64,000 nucleotides of DNA from Anaerobacillus alkalilacustris (GCF_001866005.1 NZ_MLQR01000001.1:222032-286031), one strand, 5' to 3'. Positions 54,671-63,191 are shown, numbered from the stretch's first letter. The notes: a model not told the origin generated them from the sequence alone. Program-made: numbers and translations.

Positions 54671-55483
54671 CATTTCTACTTGACGGTCACAGCTCTTCAA
54701 TTCTTTTATTAAATCTTCTACCTCAATCATATTTTTTATATCGTTTTTCAACACATGATTTAGAAGAGCAGTTCCTGTTTTTATTTCCGGCATTGTATAT
54801 CCATATTGCTGATGATGTACTTGAAGCTTTAGTCCCATAAAACTATATCTTATAAGACCTATAAAAAAAACTATCGCTCCAAAGGAGACAATCCAATAAT
54901 TATAGCGCCAAAAATCTTCAATGTTCATACTTCGTAAAATATAATTAGTAATTAATGCGAAAGTAATTGTCGGAATAAACGCTAAATTAACAAAAAACCG
55001 TTGACGTTTTTTTGACGGATGCTGTTCCCTAAAATACGCATATAAAAGTAACACTATGCCGCATATAATATAAGGTGTCACCCACCAGCTAGCAACAACA
55101 TACGGAATAATCAGATTAGGGTATATTGGAAAAAACATACCCATAACAAATATCGGTGAAAGGAGAATTATTTTCGATAACTTTTTCCAAGATTTGTTTA
55201 ATCGGTCAGAATATACAATAGAAAAAACAAGGAATCCGTATGGAGTAACATAATGCGAAACGAAAGATAATAAATGCTCAATGAACGATAACGTACCATC
55301 TATATAATTCCAACCTATATTCTCAACCATTCTTACTTTTACATTTTCTTCGATAACTACAGACAGTCCTCCGGCACCACCAGCAAAAGCTGTCACACTA
55401 GCCCAACGATTTGAATCTCGTTTTGAATCAAATACTATTAATAATAAGCCTACTCCCCACAAAAGAAAAAATAAAAACAACAT
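54656..55483 (-). CDS. Polytopic membrane protein, unknown
   Basis: A 275-residue protein with seven to eight helices ('LFFLLWGVGLLLIVFDSKRD' at the start) and a short cytoplasmic tail 'EIKTGTALLNHVLKNDIKNM'. The plan (7 helices and a C-terminal linker that in relatives leads into a sensor-kinase or HD domain) resembles the 7TM sensor region of histidine kinases such as those with 'LKLQVHHQQYGYTM', but no kinase domain follows, so it may be truncated. It starts 3 bases behind the hydrolase gene stop, so both form one operon. Confidence 0.6.
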   Translation of the reverse strand: MLFLFFLLWGVGLLLIVFDSKRDSNRWASVTAFAGGAGGLSVVIEENVKVRMVENIGWNYIDGTLSFIEHLLSFVSHYVTPYGFLVFSIVYSDRLNKSWKKLSKIILLSPIFVMGMFFPIYPNLIIPYVVASWWVTPYIICGIVLLLYAYFREQHPSKKRQRFFVNLAFIPTITFALITNYILRSMNIEDFWRYNYWIVSFGAIVFFIGLIRYSFMGLKLQVHHQQYGYTMPEIKTGTALLNHVLKNDIKNMIEVEDLIKELKSCDRQVEMNTFR

Positions 55484-55486
55484 CGT

Positions 55487-56479
55487 TTATTCACTTCCAT
55501 TAGTAATACAATTTTCAATGAATTCAAGCGTATCTTTAGCAATTTGCTTACGATTAAAGATAATTCCAGCATGTCCACAAGCATAAAGAAGACGCCGTGG
55601 CTTCCCCCAACCATTCCAAAGATTACTTGCATCTTGTTTTCTAACATACTGATCATATATCCCACTAATCAGTAATATTTTTTCTTTTGGTATCATTGGT
55701 TGTGCCTCATCTGCACGAAGAATTGACCAACATCGTTGTAATTGGTGATACGTAAAATTATGCTTTTGTAAGTCTTGTTTAATATATTTTCCAATAGGTG
55801 TATGCCAAATTTCATAAGAAAGATTATTTGCGTACATAACAGATACTAGCACATCAATCTCTTTTTCATATAAACTTATTAGGTTAGAAATATAGCCTCC
55901 TAGACTAACACCAATAAGTACTACTTTTCCACCTTTATCTTGTTTTAACCACTGAATTAACGCTCTAATCTCTACAACAGCTTGTCTAATAGCGGTTATT
56001 GTTCTGCAAATATTTGCACTTATCATATACTCTCCGCTGTATAGACTACTAGTTGCCCGATCAAAATGATATGGAAGATTCGGGAAATAGACGTTATATC
56101 CTTTTTTTTGCATCTCTTTCAAGTAGATTAACTTAAATTTTTTCAAACAGTCTGAACGCCAGCCATGTACAATAATGACATGAACAGGTTCACGGCCATT
56201 TTGACTTAAATAGCAAATACCCTTTGCCATATCATTATCCGTATCTCCAGAGTAAATAGGACTGTTATAATTATAAGAACCTGACAGATCATATTTTTGA
56301 TCCTTTAATTCAAACGATATATTAGGTATTTTATTTAATTGATAAAAGGAGCGTCGATTTTGATTGGATGTAAAAGAGCGCAAATCAAAATCATTACGGA
56401 ATTGCGTATGCATACTTTTGTTATAATGAAAGAAATGCAAGCCAATTTTATCAATGAGCACACTTAACCATTTATTCAT
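55487..56479 (-). CDS. Alpha/beta hydrolase
   Basis: A 330-residue enzyme with 'VIIVHGWRSDCLKKFKLIYL' (oxyanion region H-G-W), the nucleophile elbow 'VLIGVSLGGYISNL' (G-V-S-L-G) and 'LYACGHAGIIFNRKQIAKDT' with the catalytic His near the end. Substrate unknown; the fold suits an esterase or peptidase for a small ester. GAGGAG stands before ATG 56479. Paired with the membrane protein that follows. Confidence 0.78.
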   Translation of the reverse strand: MNKWLSVLIDKIGLHFFHYNKSMHTQFRNDFDLRSFTSNQNRRSFYQLNKIPNISFELKDQKYDLSGSYNYNSPIYSGDTDNDMAKGICYLSQNGREPVHVIIVHGWRSDCLKKFKLIYLKEMQKKGYNVYFPNLPYHFDRATSSLYSGEYMISANICRTITAIRQAVVEIRALIQWLKQDKGGKVVLIGVSLGGYISNLISLYEKEIDVLVSVMYANNLSYEIWHTPIGKYIKQDLQKHNFTYHQLQRCWSILRADEAQPMIPKEKILLISGIYDQYVRKQDASNLWNGWGKPRRLLYACGHAGIIFNRKQIAKDTLEFIENCITNGSE

Positions 56480-57120
56480 GTAGGAACTCCTCGCAGCTAA
56501 ATCGTTTTGTCAATTTCGACTAACTTTTGTTTAATTAAATGATTTCATAATTACCAAGACAAAGCCATATAAATCTATACCTATGTAAGAACAGTTAAAC
56601 GTAACTAGATATAGGACCTTAGTGTCAAGAATACTATATTATGAAATTCATTATATTATAAAGTCTAAAAGTAAGTGTCTATTTCATAAGTAAGATAAAA
56701 GTTGAGTATAATTAGCTATTACCCTTAGACTGGTATTAGTAACTTATTTTCTTTTCGAACCAATAACAATATTTCATTAGTATGAAGCTCGAAAATATAA
56801 AGTAATGTATCATATTCCTAATATAATATTTTAACTAATAAAATTGTTAATTTCTACATTTTTTTCATATAATTTCATTATTTCGCGTTTATTCTACATC
56901 CAGTCATAAATCAAACTAAAGACTATTAAGTTTCATTTCAATTTCTTCCTCTCTTTACATGACCCTCATCTCATTAAACATTTCATGATTTGGCTTAACT
57001 AAAAAAATATTCCCAAAGAGCTTTTGTATCAATTGTATTATTTACTGAAAAAAGTTTTTCAATAGCGTTATCTTTATTACCTTATAACAATTACTCCACT
57101 TTCATTATGTCGATTAATTT
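56480..57120. other. Long AT-rich intergenic region
   Basis: No open frame with a start site is seen in these 640 bases. It is AT-rich, with several TATAAT-like words and probably holds the promoter of the hydrolase operon on its left and remnants of lost genes on its right. Confidence 0.5.
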
Positions 57121-57240
57121 TCGTGAAGCGCAAGGCGCCAAGGTCACGAGCGAAAAACTCTGAAGTGACCGAGCTCGTAGGCTGCTTGCGCTAGACAGTT
57201 TCCAAGTTAGAAATTTATAAATTCCGATACTGTAAGAAAC
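57121..57240 (-). repeat. Dispersed repeat A, copy 3 (reverse, short)
   Basis: On the minus strand it reads 'TACAGTATCGGAATTTATAA', 'GGAAACTGTCTAGCGCAAGC' and 'GAGCTCGGTCACTTCAGAG', the beginning of copies 1 and 2. The later part of the repeat is absent. Confidence 0.75.
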
Positions 57241-57404
57241 ACTATTTTCATAGTCTCTCAATAATTTTTATTATTGTCACTTACCCCAAAATATGTTATT
57301 TTAGAAAAGTTGTTGAACTTTAACACATTAACGCTTTTAATTATATTAGTAGTCCTAGTATATCTAAAGAGGGATTCGTACACGAGATTGAGAGGAGAAT
57401 TTGA

Positions 57405-58769
57405 ATGTCATCAAAAGAAACATCAAATACGTCAGTACCAAGGGAACAATGGGGGTCTAGATTTGGTTTTCTATTAGCTGCAGCTGGGTCAGCAGTTGGA
57501 CTAGGGAATATTTGGAGATTCCCCTTTGTCGTTGGTGAAGGCGGTGGTGCCGCTTTCGTATTATTGTATTTAGGTTTTGTGTTACTTATTGGATTACCAT
57601 TAATGATCGGCGAAATTAGTATTGGACGTAAAGGTCGAGCTAATGCTATGGATAGCTATAAAATAATACAACCCAATTCAAAATGGTACATAAATGGTTT
57701 TATTGGTGTGATTATTAACTTTATGATTTTAGCATTTTATTCAGTTGTGGCTGGCTGGGCCTTTTATTATTTTATTTTAGCACTTACCGGACAGTTAATT
57801 GCTAGTGATAAAGACTTCGAAAGTTCTTTTAGTAGTTTTATATCTGATCCGATAATGCCTATTGTCTGGCAAACAATCTTAATGACGGTTGTTGTCTTAA
57901 TTGTCCTAAGAGGAGTTAAAAAAGGGATTGAAAAGTGGAACAACATTCTCATGCCTACACTTTTTGTCCTACTCCTTATGTTGTTATTCAAAAGTCTTAC
58001 ACTAGAAAATGCTAGAGAAGGAATACTATTTTTCTTAAAACCAAATTTTTCAGCCATCAATTCTGGCATTATATTAGCAGCATTAGGCCAAGCTTTCTTT
58101 AGTTTAAGCGTAGCAACAGGAATGTATGTAACTTATGGTAGTTATAAACGAAATGAAAGCAGTATTACGCGCAATGGCGGTGGGATCGTTTTGTTAGACG
58201 TTCTTGTTGCAATTATGGCCGGATTGATTATTTTCCCTGCAGTTTTTCACTTTGGAATTGATCCAGGAAGAGGACCTGATCTAGCCTTTATTACATTCCC
58301 AACTATTTTCAGAGATATGCAATTTGGAACTTTGTTTGCTGGACTTTTCTTCTTCTTTGTTTTTGTCGCCGCATTAACTTCTGCAATTTCGTTATTAGAA
58401 GTTGTTGTTGCGTTTGTTAAAGAAAGATTTAAACTTTCTCGAAAAGCAGCAGCACCTATTACTGGGGCGGTTATTACCTTAATTGGAGGATTCTGTGCCT
58501 TATCATTTGGTCCCTTATCACATATCAAGGTATTTGATCGCACTATCTTTGGACTGTTTGACTTTATAGCCGCAGAAGTATTACTACCTTTTTCTGGACT
58601 TATTTTAAGTATCTTTATAGGGTGGATTTGGAAGCCGATCGGTGTTAAACAAGAAGTTGAAAAAGAGGGAAATTCATTCCCCCTCTTTAAAGTATGGAGC
58701 TTCTTAATTCGCTTTGTCGTTCCTATTGTAATCTTAATCATTCTTATAGATTCATTAGGTATCATCTAA
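57405..58769 (+). CDS. SNF-family Na+-dependent transporter
   Basis: A 454-residue neurotransmitter:sodium-symporter-type carrier (LeuT fold; 11 helices). 'AAAGSAVGLGNIWRFPFVVG' (sodium and substrate site of helix 1) and 'GQAFFSLSVATGMYVTYGSY' (helix 6) are clear. Prokaryotic members take up amino acids such as leucine, tyrosine or tryptophan with Na+. GAGAGGAGA stands before the ATG. Single gene. Confidence 0.92.
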   Translation: MSSKETSNTSVPREQWGSRFGFLLAAAGSAVGLGNIWRFPFVVGEGGGAAFVLLYLGFVLLIGLPLMIGEISIGRKGRANAMDSYKIIQPNSKWYINGFIGVIINFMILAFYSVVAGWAFYYFILALTGQLIASDKDFESSFSSFISDPIMPIVWQTILMTVVVLIVLRGVKKGIEKWNNILMPTLFVLLLMLLFKSLTLENAREGILFFLKPNFSAINSGIILAALGQAFFSLSVATGMYVTYGSYKRNESSITRNGGGIVLLDVLVAIMAGLIIFPAVFHFGIDPGRGPDLAFITFPTIFRDMQFGTLFAGLFFFFVFVAALTSAISLLEVVVAFVKERFKLSRKAAAPITGAVITLIGGFCALSFGPLSHIKVFDRTIFGLFDFIAAEVLLPFSGLILSIFIGWIWKPIGVKQEVEKEGNSFPLFKVWSFLIRFVVPIVILIILIDSLGII

Positions 58770-58777
58770 TATTTTTT

Positions 58778-58982
58778 GAAAACCCCACCCAAAGAAAATT
58801 GAGGGCACTGAAAAAGTGAATGTTTTTGAAAAACGAATGCTTGTAGGAGGGCCAAAAATGTCTCCCTAACTCTCAAACGAGCCTTAGAAGCGATTCTAGA
58901 GGCTCGTTTTTGAATATTATTTTTCAGATAAAATAAATTGGATTTTTTCAGCAGTCTCAAGAAAATTTGGTGGGGTTTTCTA
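58778..58982. mobile_element. MITE with GAAAACCCCACC terminal repeats
   Basis: GAAAACCCCACCCAAA at the left and TTTGGTGGGGTTTTC at the right are inverted repeats about 205 bases apart. The inside holds no gene but a palindrome AAACGAGCC...GGCTCGTTT (58874-58912). The words ACTGAAAAAGTGA and TTTTTTCAGCAGTCTC recall the ends of IS1182-like elements, so it is probably a deleted IS. Confidence 0.65.
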
Positions 58983-59024
58983 GTTGATGTGTCAAAAGTA
59001 TCTAACCATTTAACAAAAAGTAAT

Positions 59025-59220
59025 AAAGCTGAACTTCAATCAGTGGAGGGTTCCTTCATCCCCACTGATTGTTAGTGTAACTTATACCACAGGCATAAGA
59101 ATAGCTTTCATCAACTTTCTCTGATGAAAGCTATTTTTTATCGGACCTTTAGAGTCAGTTAATACCCCACCTAAACTTTTCGATTTTCTAAGTTTTGAGG
59201 TGGGGATCTTACTGCCCCTA
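59025..59220 (-). repeat. Dispersed repeat B, full copy 3 (reverse)
   Basis: In reverse orientation the three hairpins of copy 2 recur: CCCCACCT...AGGTGGGG, GATGAAAGC/GCTTTCATC and GAACTTCAATCAGTGG facing CCACTGATTG. The centre has the fresh variant 'CATCAACTTTCTCTGATG'. Confidence 0.75.
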
Positions 59221-59233
59221 TGAGTGTGAAAAA

Positions 59234-59416
59234 TTAATGCATGCCTTTCCATTTCCCATCGTTTTTCGAAGCCTTTTCTTTTTTTGCTTTTTCTTTGTGC
59301 GCTCGATTAGCAGCTGCACTACCAAATTCTTTTGAGAATTCTGCATCAGTTTTACTTGCGTCAAAACCTCTTTTATTTTTTTGCTCTGCGTCAGTTTTAC
59401 CATTGCGTTTTGCCAT
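59234..59416 (-). CDS. Small basic protein, perhaps spore-related
   Basis: A 60-residue, lysine- and alanine-rich protein 'MAKRNGKTDAEQKNKRGFDA' with 'SKTDAEFSKEFGSAAANRAH'. The start is very well supported (AAGGGGGGAT before ATG 59416). The 'D-A-E-F-S-K-E-F-G' words recall the gamma-type small acid-soluble spore proteins, but the protein is basic, not acidic, so this is only a hint. Confidence 0.6.
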   Translation of the reverse strand: MAKRNGKTDAEQKNKRGFDASKTDAEFSKEFGSAAANRAHKEKAKKEKASKNDGKWKGMH

Positions 59417-59575
59417 ATGTATCCCCCCTTTTTTTTATTATGATAATAACAAAAAAAATTATACGTTATGGCTGGAGTGCAAAAGCATCTCTTATCGAAA
59501 AATGATATTATGTCAAAAAAATGGTCACGTATAATAGAGATTTCCTTCAAACTATCGTGTTTTGCTTGCTGGTCA

Positions 59576-59615
59576 CTCTATCAAATTAAGGGGCGTAACC
59601 CTTAACTTGATAGAG
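59576..59615. repeat. Long palindrome beside the recombinase gene
   Basis: CTCTATCAAATTAAGGG and CCCTTAACTTGATAGAG form arms of 17 with one mismatch. It lies downstream of the recombinase and could be a recombination or end site; it has no T-run on either side. Confidence 0.5.
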
Positions 59616-59629
59616 TGGATGAAATAAAA

Positions 59630-59665
59630 AAACATTCAGAGTAAATTTCTCTGAATGTTTTTTAT
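59630..59665 (-). terminator. Terminator of the recombinase gene
   Basis: AAAAACATTCAGAG pairs with CTCTGAATGTTTTT; A-rich on the left (T-run on the minus strand). Confidence 0.8.
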
Positions 59666-60522
59666 TATGCGTATTTTGGGCCATCTTCATCAATTTGTTT
59701 AATTTCAATACACTTTAGGTATTGTTTAGTAATATTAATATCTGAGTGCCCAGCTAATTGCGCTACAATTGATATATCTAAACCATTTTGTAACAACTCG
59801 TAACAAAACGTATGCCTTAATTTATGAGGATGGACTCCATAATGTTGCAACATATGTTGAACGGTACGCACAGAAATTCTTTTTTGATAGTTTGACAGGA
59901 ACAAGGCTTCCTCCTTATCATCTCTTGATTTCAAGTATTCTATTAGATGATAAACTAGAGACTTAGGAAGGGGAATTGTTCTCTCGTTATTATCTCTCTT
60001 ATTTCTAACAACCATTTGTCCAGTTTGATTTTTATTATTTATAGAGATATCTTCTTTATTCAAGTAACAAAGCTCAGATACCCGTATGCCTGTTTTTAAC
60101 AACGTATATACTATAGCTGTATTACGTTTGTTACTATCAATTTCGATTTTTTGTAATAATTCCTCAATTTCTACTTTAGATAAATATTCCGGAAAGACTT
60201 GATTTATATTATTTTGTTGTGTAATATTAATATCCTGAGTAATTTCTATACGATTAATAGATTTGGCAAAAGTGTTAATTGTATTAAAGACTTTCTTTAT
60301 TGTAGCTAAACTTCTTTGTTCAGTTTCTAGATAAGTTACATAAGCTTGTATATTTTCTTTATTTAAATCTCTAGATGATTTACCATTACTATATAACCAG
60401 TCAAGAAATGATTGAAGAACCCCAATATACGTTTTCACTGTATTTTCGGATCTTCCCATTTCATGAAGATAGCTTGCAAAAGAATTAAGAATATCAATTT
60501 TTTCAGAATTTTTATTTGTCAA
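59665..60522 (-). CDS. Tyrosine recombinase, TnpI/XerC-like
   Basis: A 285-residue phage-integrase-type recombinase. SAM-like N-terminal domain 'FASYLHEMGRSENTVKTYIG'; catalytic set R ('LKTGIRVSELCYL'), H-x-x-R ('VHPHKLRHTFCYE'), H259 ('LAGHSDI') and the nucleophile Y268 ('TKQYLK'). Size and style recall TnpI of Tn4430/Tn5401, the resolvase of class II transposons of bacilli. No TnpA is next to it. A 48-bp perfect palindrome and a 15-bp inverted pair lie between it and the tRNA-Arg gene, suitable as its binding sites. It may be the last piece of a transposon or an integrase of an excised element at the tRNA cluster. Confidence 0.85.
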   Translation of the reverse strand: MTNKNSEKIDILNSFASYLHEMGRSENTVKTYIGVLQSFLDWLYSNGKSSRDLNKENIQAYVTYLETEQRSLATIKKVFNTINTFAKSINRIEITQDINITQQNNINQVFPEYLSKVEIEELLQKIEIDSNKRNTAIVYTLLKTGIRVSELCYLNKEDISINNKNQTGQMVVRNKRDNNERTIPLPKSLVYHLIEYLKSRDDKEEALFLSNYQKRISVRTVQHMLQHYGVHPHKLRHTFCYELLQNGLDISIVAQLAGHSDINITKQYLKCIEIKQIDEDGPKYA

Positions 60523-60600
60523 TACTATCTCCCCCTTTTTAACAAACTATACTTCAATTATTCGTCTTTGTCAAATTCTGCGCAAATACCATAAATAAAA

Positions 60601-60648
60601 AAAATATCCCAAAAAATTCAACAAATGTTGAATTTTTTGGGATATTTT
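60601..60648. repeat. 48-bp perfect palindrome upstream of the recombinase
   Basis: 23-base arms (AAAATATCCCAAAAAATTCA plus ACA) pair perfectly around AA. With its T-run it could act as a terminator for the tRNA array, but its length and place also suit a recombinase or transposon end site. Confidence 0.65.
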
Positions 60649-60655
60649 CGGCTCT

Positions 60656-60702
60656 ATACTGAATGTTGTTGGAAACGGTATTTATCAAACAACATTTAGT
60701 AT
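60656..60702. promoter_or_regulatory. Candidate recombinase core site
   Basis: ATACTGAATGTTGTT and AACAACATTTAGTAT are inverted with one mismatch, 17 bases apart. Tyrosine recombinases bind such 11-15-base arms around a 6-18-base core. The inner word TGTTG also stands at the centre of the neighbouring palindrome. Confidence 0.45.
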
Positions 60703-60764
60703 CAGAGTAGTGTAAATAAACAATTATGAAATTCATTAATGTAAAAATTCATTCTTAAAAATGG

Positions 60765-60838
<74 letters not shown>

Positions 60839-60899
60839 ATGTTCATTTAACTTCCTAAAAAAAAATAAAATTCATATGAGATACTTACGAAACAAACAT

Positions 60900-60979
60900 G
60901 CGGGTGAAGGGACTCGAACCCCCACGTCAAAGACACTAGATCCTAAGTCTAGCGCGTCTGCCAATTCCGCCACACCCGC
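60900..60979 (-). tRNA. tRNA-Leu (TAG)
   Basis: Acceptor GCGGGTG/CACCCGC, long variable arm, anticodon loop CTTAGGA. No encoded CCA. Confidence 0.93.
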
Positions 60980-61016
60980 GTATGAAAAGTTATTTTGCTT
61001 AGCAAAAAAAACTTGG

Positions 61017-61089
61017 TGAGCCATGAAGGATTCGAACCTTCGACCCTCTGATTAAAAGTCAGATGCTCTACCGACTGAGCTAATGGCTC
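61017..61089 (-). tRNA. tRNA-Lys (TTT)
   Basis: Acceptor GAGCCAT/ATGGCTC, anticodon loop CTTTTAA. Confidence 0.95.
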
Positions 61090-61103
61090 TTTAAATATAA
61101 GAG

Positions 61104-61176
<73 letters not shown>

Positions 61177-61227
61177 ATATATAGGTAAGTTATTTTTGCT
61201 CCACTTTAGTTACAAAAAAAAATCTGG

Positions 61228-61300
61228 TGGAGGATGACGGGATCGAACCGCCGACCCCCTGCTTGTAAGGCAGGTGCTCTCCCAGCTGAGCTAATCCTCC
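61228..61300 (-). tRNA. tRNA-Val (TAC)
   Basis: Acceptor GGAGGAT/ATCCTCC, anticodon loop CTTACAA. The upstream spacer AGGTAAGTTATTTTTGCTCC (from 61182 on the plus strand, 5' side of tRNA on minus lies at 61301) neighbours it on the other side and recurs next to tRNA-Ala. Confidence 0.95.
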
Positions 61301-61343
61301 GACATAAAATATTTTTATTATCTTATTACATCTAAATCTTTGG

Positions 61344-61415
61344 TGACCCGTACGGGATTCGAACCCGTGTTACCGCCGTGAAAGGGCGGTGTCTTAACCG
61401 CTTGACCAACGGGCC
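61344..61415 (-). tRNA. tRNA-Glu (TTC)
   Basis: Acceptor GGCCCGT/ACGGGTC, anticodon loop CTTTCAC, CCA encoded at 61341-61343. Confidence 0.95.
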
Positions 61416-61435
61416 AATATTAAAACCGCGACTGG

Positions 61436-61523
61436 CGGAGAAGGAGGGATTTGAACCCTCGCGCCGCTTACACGACCTACACCCTTAGCAGGGGCGCCTC
61501 TTCAGCCACTTGAGTACTTCTCC
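61436..61523 (-). tRNA. tRNA-Ser (GCT)
   Basis: Acceptor GGAGAAG/CTTCTCC, long variable arm, anticodon loop CTGCTAA, CCA encoded. Confidence 0.94.
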
Positions 61524-61532
61524 TTAATATGG

Positions 61533-61604
61533 CTCCACAGGTAGGACTCGAACCTACGACCGATCGGTTAACAGCCGATTGCTCTACCACTGAGCTACTG
61601 TGGA
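61533..61604 (-). tRNA. tRNA-Asn (GTT)
   Basis: Acceptor TCCACAG/CTGTGGA, anticodon loop CTGTTAA, CCA encoded. Confidence 0.95.
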
Positions 61605-61619
61605 ATAAATCTAGTATGG

Positions 61620-61693
<74 letters not shown>

Positions 61694-61703
61694 ATTCTTT
61701 TGG

Positions 61704-61774
61704 AGCGGGTGATGAGAATCGAACTCACAACATCAGCTTGGAAGGCTGAGGTTTTACCACTAAACTACACCCGC
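61704..61774 (-). tRNA. tRNA-Gly (TCC)
   Basis: Acceptor GCGGGTG/CACCCGC, anticodon loop CTTCCAA, CCA encoded. Confidence 0.95.
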
Positions 61775-61794
61775 ATTAATAATCAAACGCATGG

Positions 61795-61868
61795 TCGGGA
61801 AGACAGGATTTGAACCTGCGACCCCCTGGTCCCAAACCAGGTGCTCTACCAAGCTGAGCCACTTCCCG
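61795..61868 (-). tRNA. tRNA-Pro (TGG)
   Basis: Acceptor CGGGAAG/CTTCCCG, anticodon loop TTTGGGA, CCA encoded. Confidence 0.95.
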
Positions 61869-61879
61869 TTATTTTATGG

Positions 61880-61953
61880 CGCGCCCTGAGAGATTCGAAC
61901 TCCCGACCTTTTGATTCGTAGTCAAACACTCTATCCAGCTGAGCTAAGGGCGC
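61880..61953 (-). tRNA. tRNA-Arg (ACG), copy 1
   Basis: Acceptor GCGCCCT/AGGGCGC, anticodon loop CTACGAA, CCA encoded. Identical to the next gene, exactly 165 bases away. Confidence 0.95.
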
Positions 61954-62044
61954 ATGTTGTTTATTCGATGATGTTATTCCAAGAAGATTAACGGACGATG
62001 TATTGCTCCGTAGATATCCTGTCTCTTCCTCTACTATTTTATGG

Positions 62045-62118
62045 CGCGCCCTGAGAGATTCGAACTCCCGACCTTTTGATTCGTAGTCAAACACTCTATC
62101 CAGCTGAGCTAAGGGCGC
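62045..62118 (-). tRNA. tRNA-Arg (ACG), copy 2
   Basis: Same sequence as copy 1. The 91-base spacer behind it is also repeated, so a 165-bp unit was duplicated in tandem. Confidence 0.95.
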
Positions 62119-62257
62119 ATGTTGTTTATTCGATGATGTTATTCCAAGAAGATTAACGGACGATGTATTGCTCCGTAGATATCCTGTCTCTTCCTCTACA
62201 AGTACCGCCTTGTAGCAGGCTGCGTCGAGACAACTCGCAGTTGTTTCACAGATGTTA

Positions 62258-62282
62258 CGCTCGTAGCTGAGCTAAGGGCGCA
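62258..62282 (-). pseudogene. Remnant of a third tRNA-Arg
   Basis: CGTAGCTGAGCTAAGGGCGC followed by ATGTT equals the 5' end of tRNA-Arg (ACG) with its flank; the rest is replaced by unrelated GC-richer sequence (62200-62257). Confidence 0.7.
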
Positions 62283-62305
62283 TGTTACCTTTTAAATTTT
62301 TCTGG

Positions 62306-62391
62306 TACCGAGGGCCGGACTTGAACCGGCACGATAGTCACCTACCGCAGGATTTTAAGTCCTGTGTGTCTGCCAATTCCACCACCCCGGC
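62306..62391 (-). tRNA. tRNA-Leu (TAA)
   Basis: Acceptor GCCGGGG with G-U pairs to CCTCGGT, long variable arm, anticodon loop CTTAAAA, CCA encoded. Confidence 0.93.
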
Positions 62392-62421
62392 AATTTACTA
62401 GAGACTTAACAAAAAAAATGG

Positions 62422-62493
62422 CTGGGCTATCTGGATTCGAACCAGAGAATGACGGAGTCAAAGTCCGTTGCCTTACCGCTTGGCTATAGCCCA
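62422..62493 (-). tRNA. tRNA-Gln (TTG)
   Basis: Acceptor TGGGCTA/TAGCCCA, anticodon loop CTTTGAC, CCA encoded. Confidence 0.95.
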
Positions 62494-62510
62494 TTATTAT
62501 AATAATATGG

Positions 62511-62584
62511 GGCGATCGATGGGAATCGAACCCACGAATGCCGGAGCCACAATCCGGTGCGTTAACCACTTCGCCACGACCGCC
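62511..62584 (-). tRNA. tRNA-His (GTG)
   Basis: Acceptor GCGGTCG/CGATCGC with the extra G-1, anticodon loop TTGTGGC, CCA encoded. Confidence 0.94.
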
Positions 62585-62667
62585 ATAGTTTTGTAAAGTA
62601 AGGACATTCAAAAATAAATCTTACCACTGTTCTAGCGTTAAATTATTCACCTGTAAAAACTAAATGG

Positions 62668-62748
62668 TGGAGGGGGACGGATTCGAACCGCCGAACCCTA
62701 AGGAGCGGATTTACAGTCCGCCGCGTTTAGCCACTTCGCTACCCCTCC
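62668..62748 (-). tRNA. tRNA-Tyr (GTA)
   Basis: Acceptor GGAGGGG/CCCCTCC, long variable arm, anticodon loop CTGTAAA, CCA encoded. Confidence 0.95.
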
Positions 62749-62777
62749 AAAATATTAAAATGGTTGGTTATTAATGG

Positions 62778-62850
62778 CGGACCCGACCGGGATCGAACCG
62801 GCGATCTCCTGCGTGACAGGCAGGCATGTTAACCGCTACACCACGGGTCC
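62778..62850 (-). tRNA. tRNA-Asp (GTC)
   Basis: Acceptor GGACCCG/CGGGTCC, anticodon loop CTGTCAC, CCA encoded. Confidence 0.95.
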
Positions 62851-62863
62851 TTATTTAATATGG

Positions 62864-62953
62864 CGGAGGAAGAGGGATTCGAACCCCCGCGCGGTTTAAC
62901 CCGCCTGTCGGTTTTCAAGACCGATCCCTTCAGCCGGACTTGGGTATTCCTCC
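62864..62953 (-). tRNA. tRNA-Ser (TGA)
   Basis: Acceptor GGAGGAA/TTCCTCC, long variable arm, anticodon loop CTTGAAA, CCA encoded. Confidence 0.94.
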
Positions 62954-62979
62954 GTATCATATCAAAACAATTAAGTTGG

Positions 62980-63053
62980 TAGCGGCAGAGGGGATCGAAC
63001 CCCCGACCTCACGGGTATGAACCGTACGCTCTAGCCAGCTGAGCTACGCCGCC
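62980..63053 (-). tRNA. tRNA-Met (CAT), elongator type
   Basis: Acceptor GGCGGCG pairs with TGCCGCT (G-U), anticodon loop TTCATAC, CCA encoded. The body matches the elongator Met-tRNA of bacilli; a lysidine Ile-tRNA is less likely. Confidence 0.9.
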
Positions 63054-63109
63054 AAAAAATAAATAGGTAAGTTATTTTTGCTCCACTTCGTTTCACAAAA
63101 AAACTTTGG

Positions 63110-63182
63110 TGGAGCCTAGCGGGATCGAACCGCTGACCTCCTGCGTGCAAGGCAGGCGCTCTCCCAGCTGAGCTAAGGCCCC
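63110..63182 (-). tRNA. tRNA-Ala (TGC)
   Basis: Acceptor GGGGCCT/AGGCTCC (G-U pairs), anticodon loop CTTGCAC, CCA encoded. First tRNA behind the 5S gene. Confidence 0.95.
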
Positions 63183-63191
63183 ATAAATATA

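Noticed and set aside
58247..58765. 172-codon minus-strand frame opposite the SNF-type transporter
   Set aside because: Shadow of a clear carrier gene; composition is that of reversed helices.
62342..62611. Open frame on the minus strand across tRNA-Leu, tRNA-Gln and tRNA-His ('GGRGEVVNAPDCGSG')
   Set aside because: Also a translated tRNA array; no start site and no protein-like codon use.
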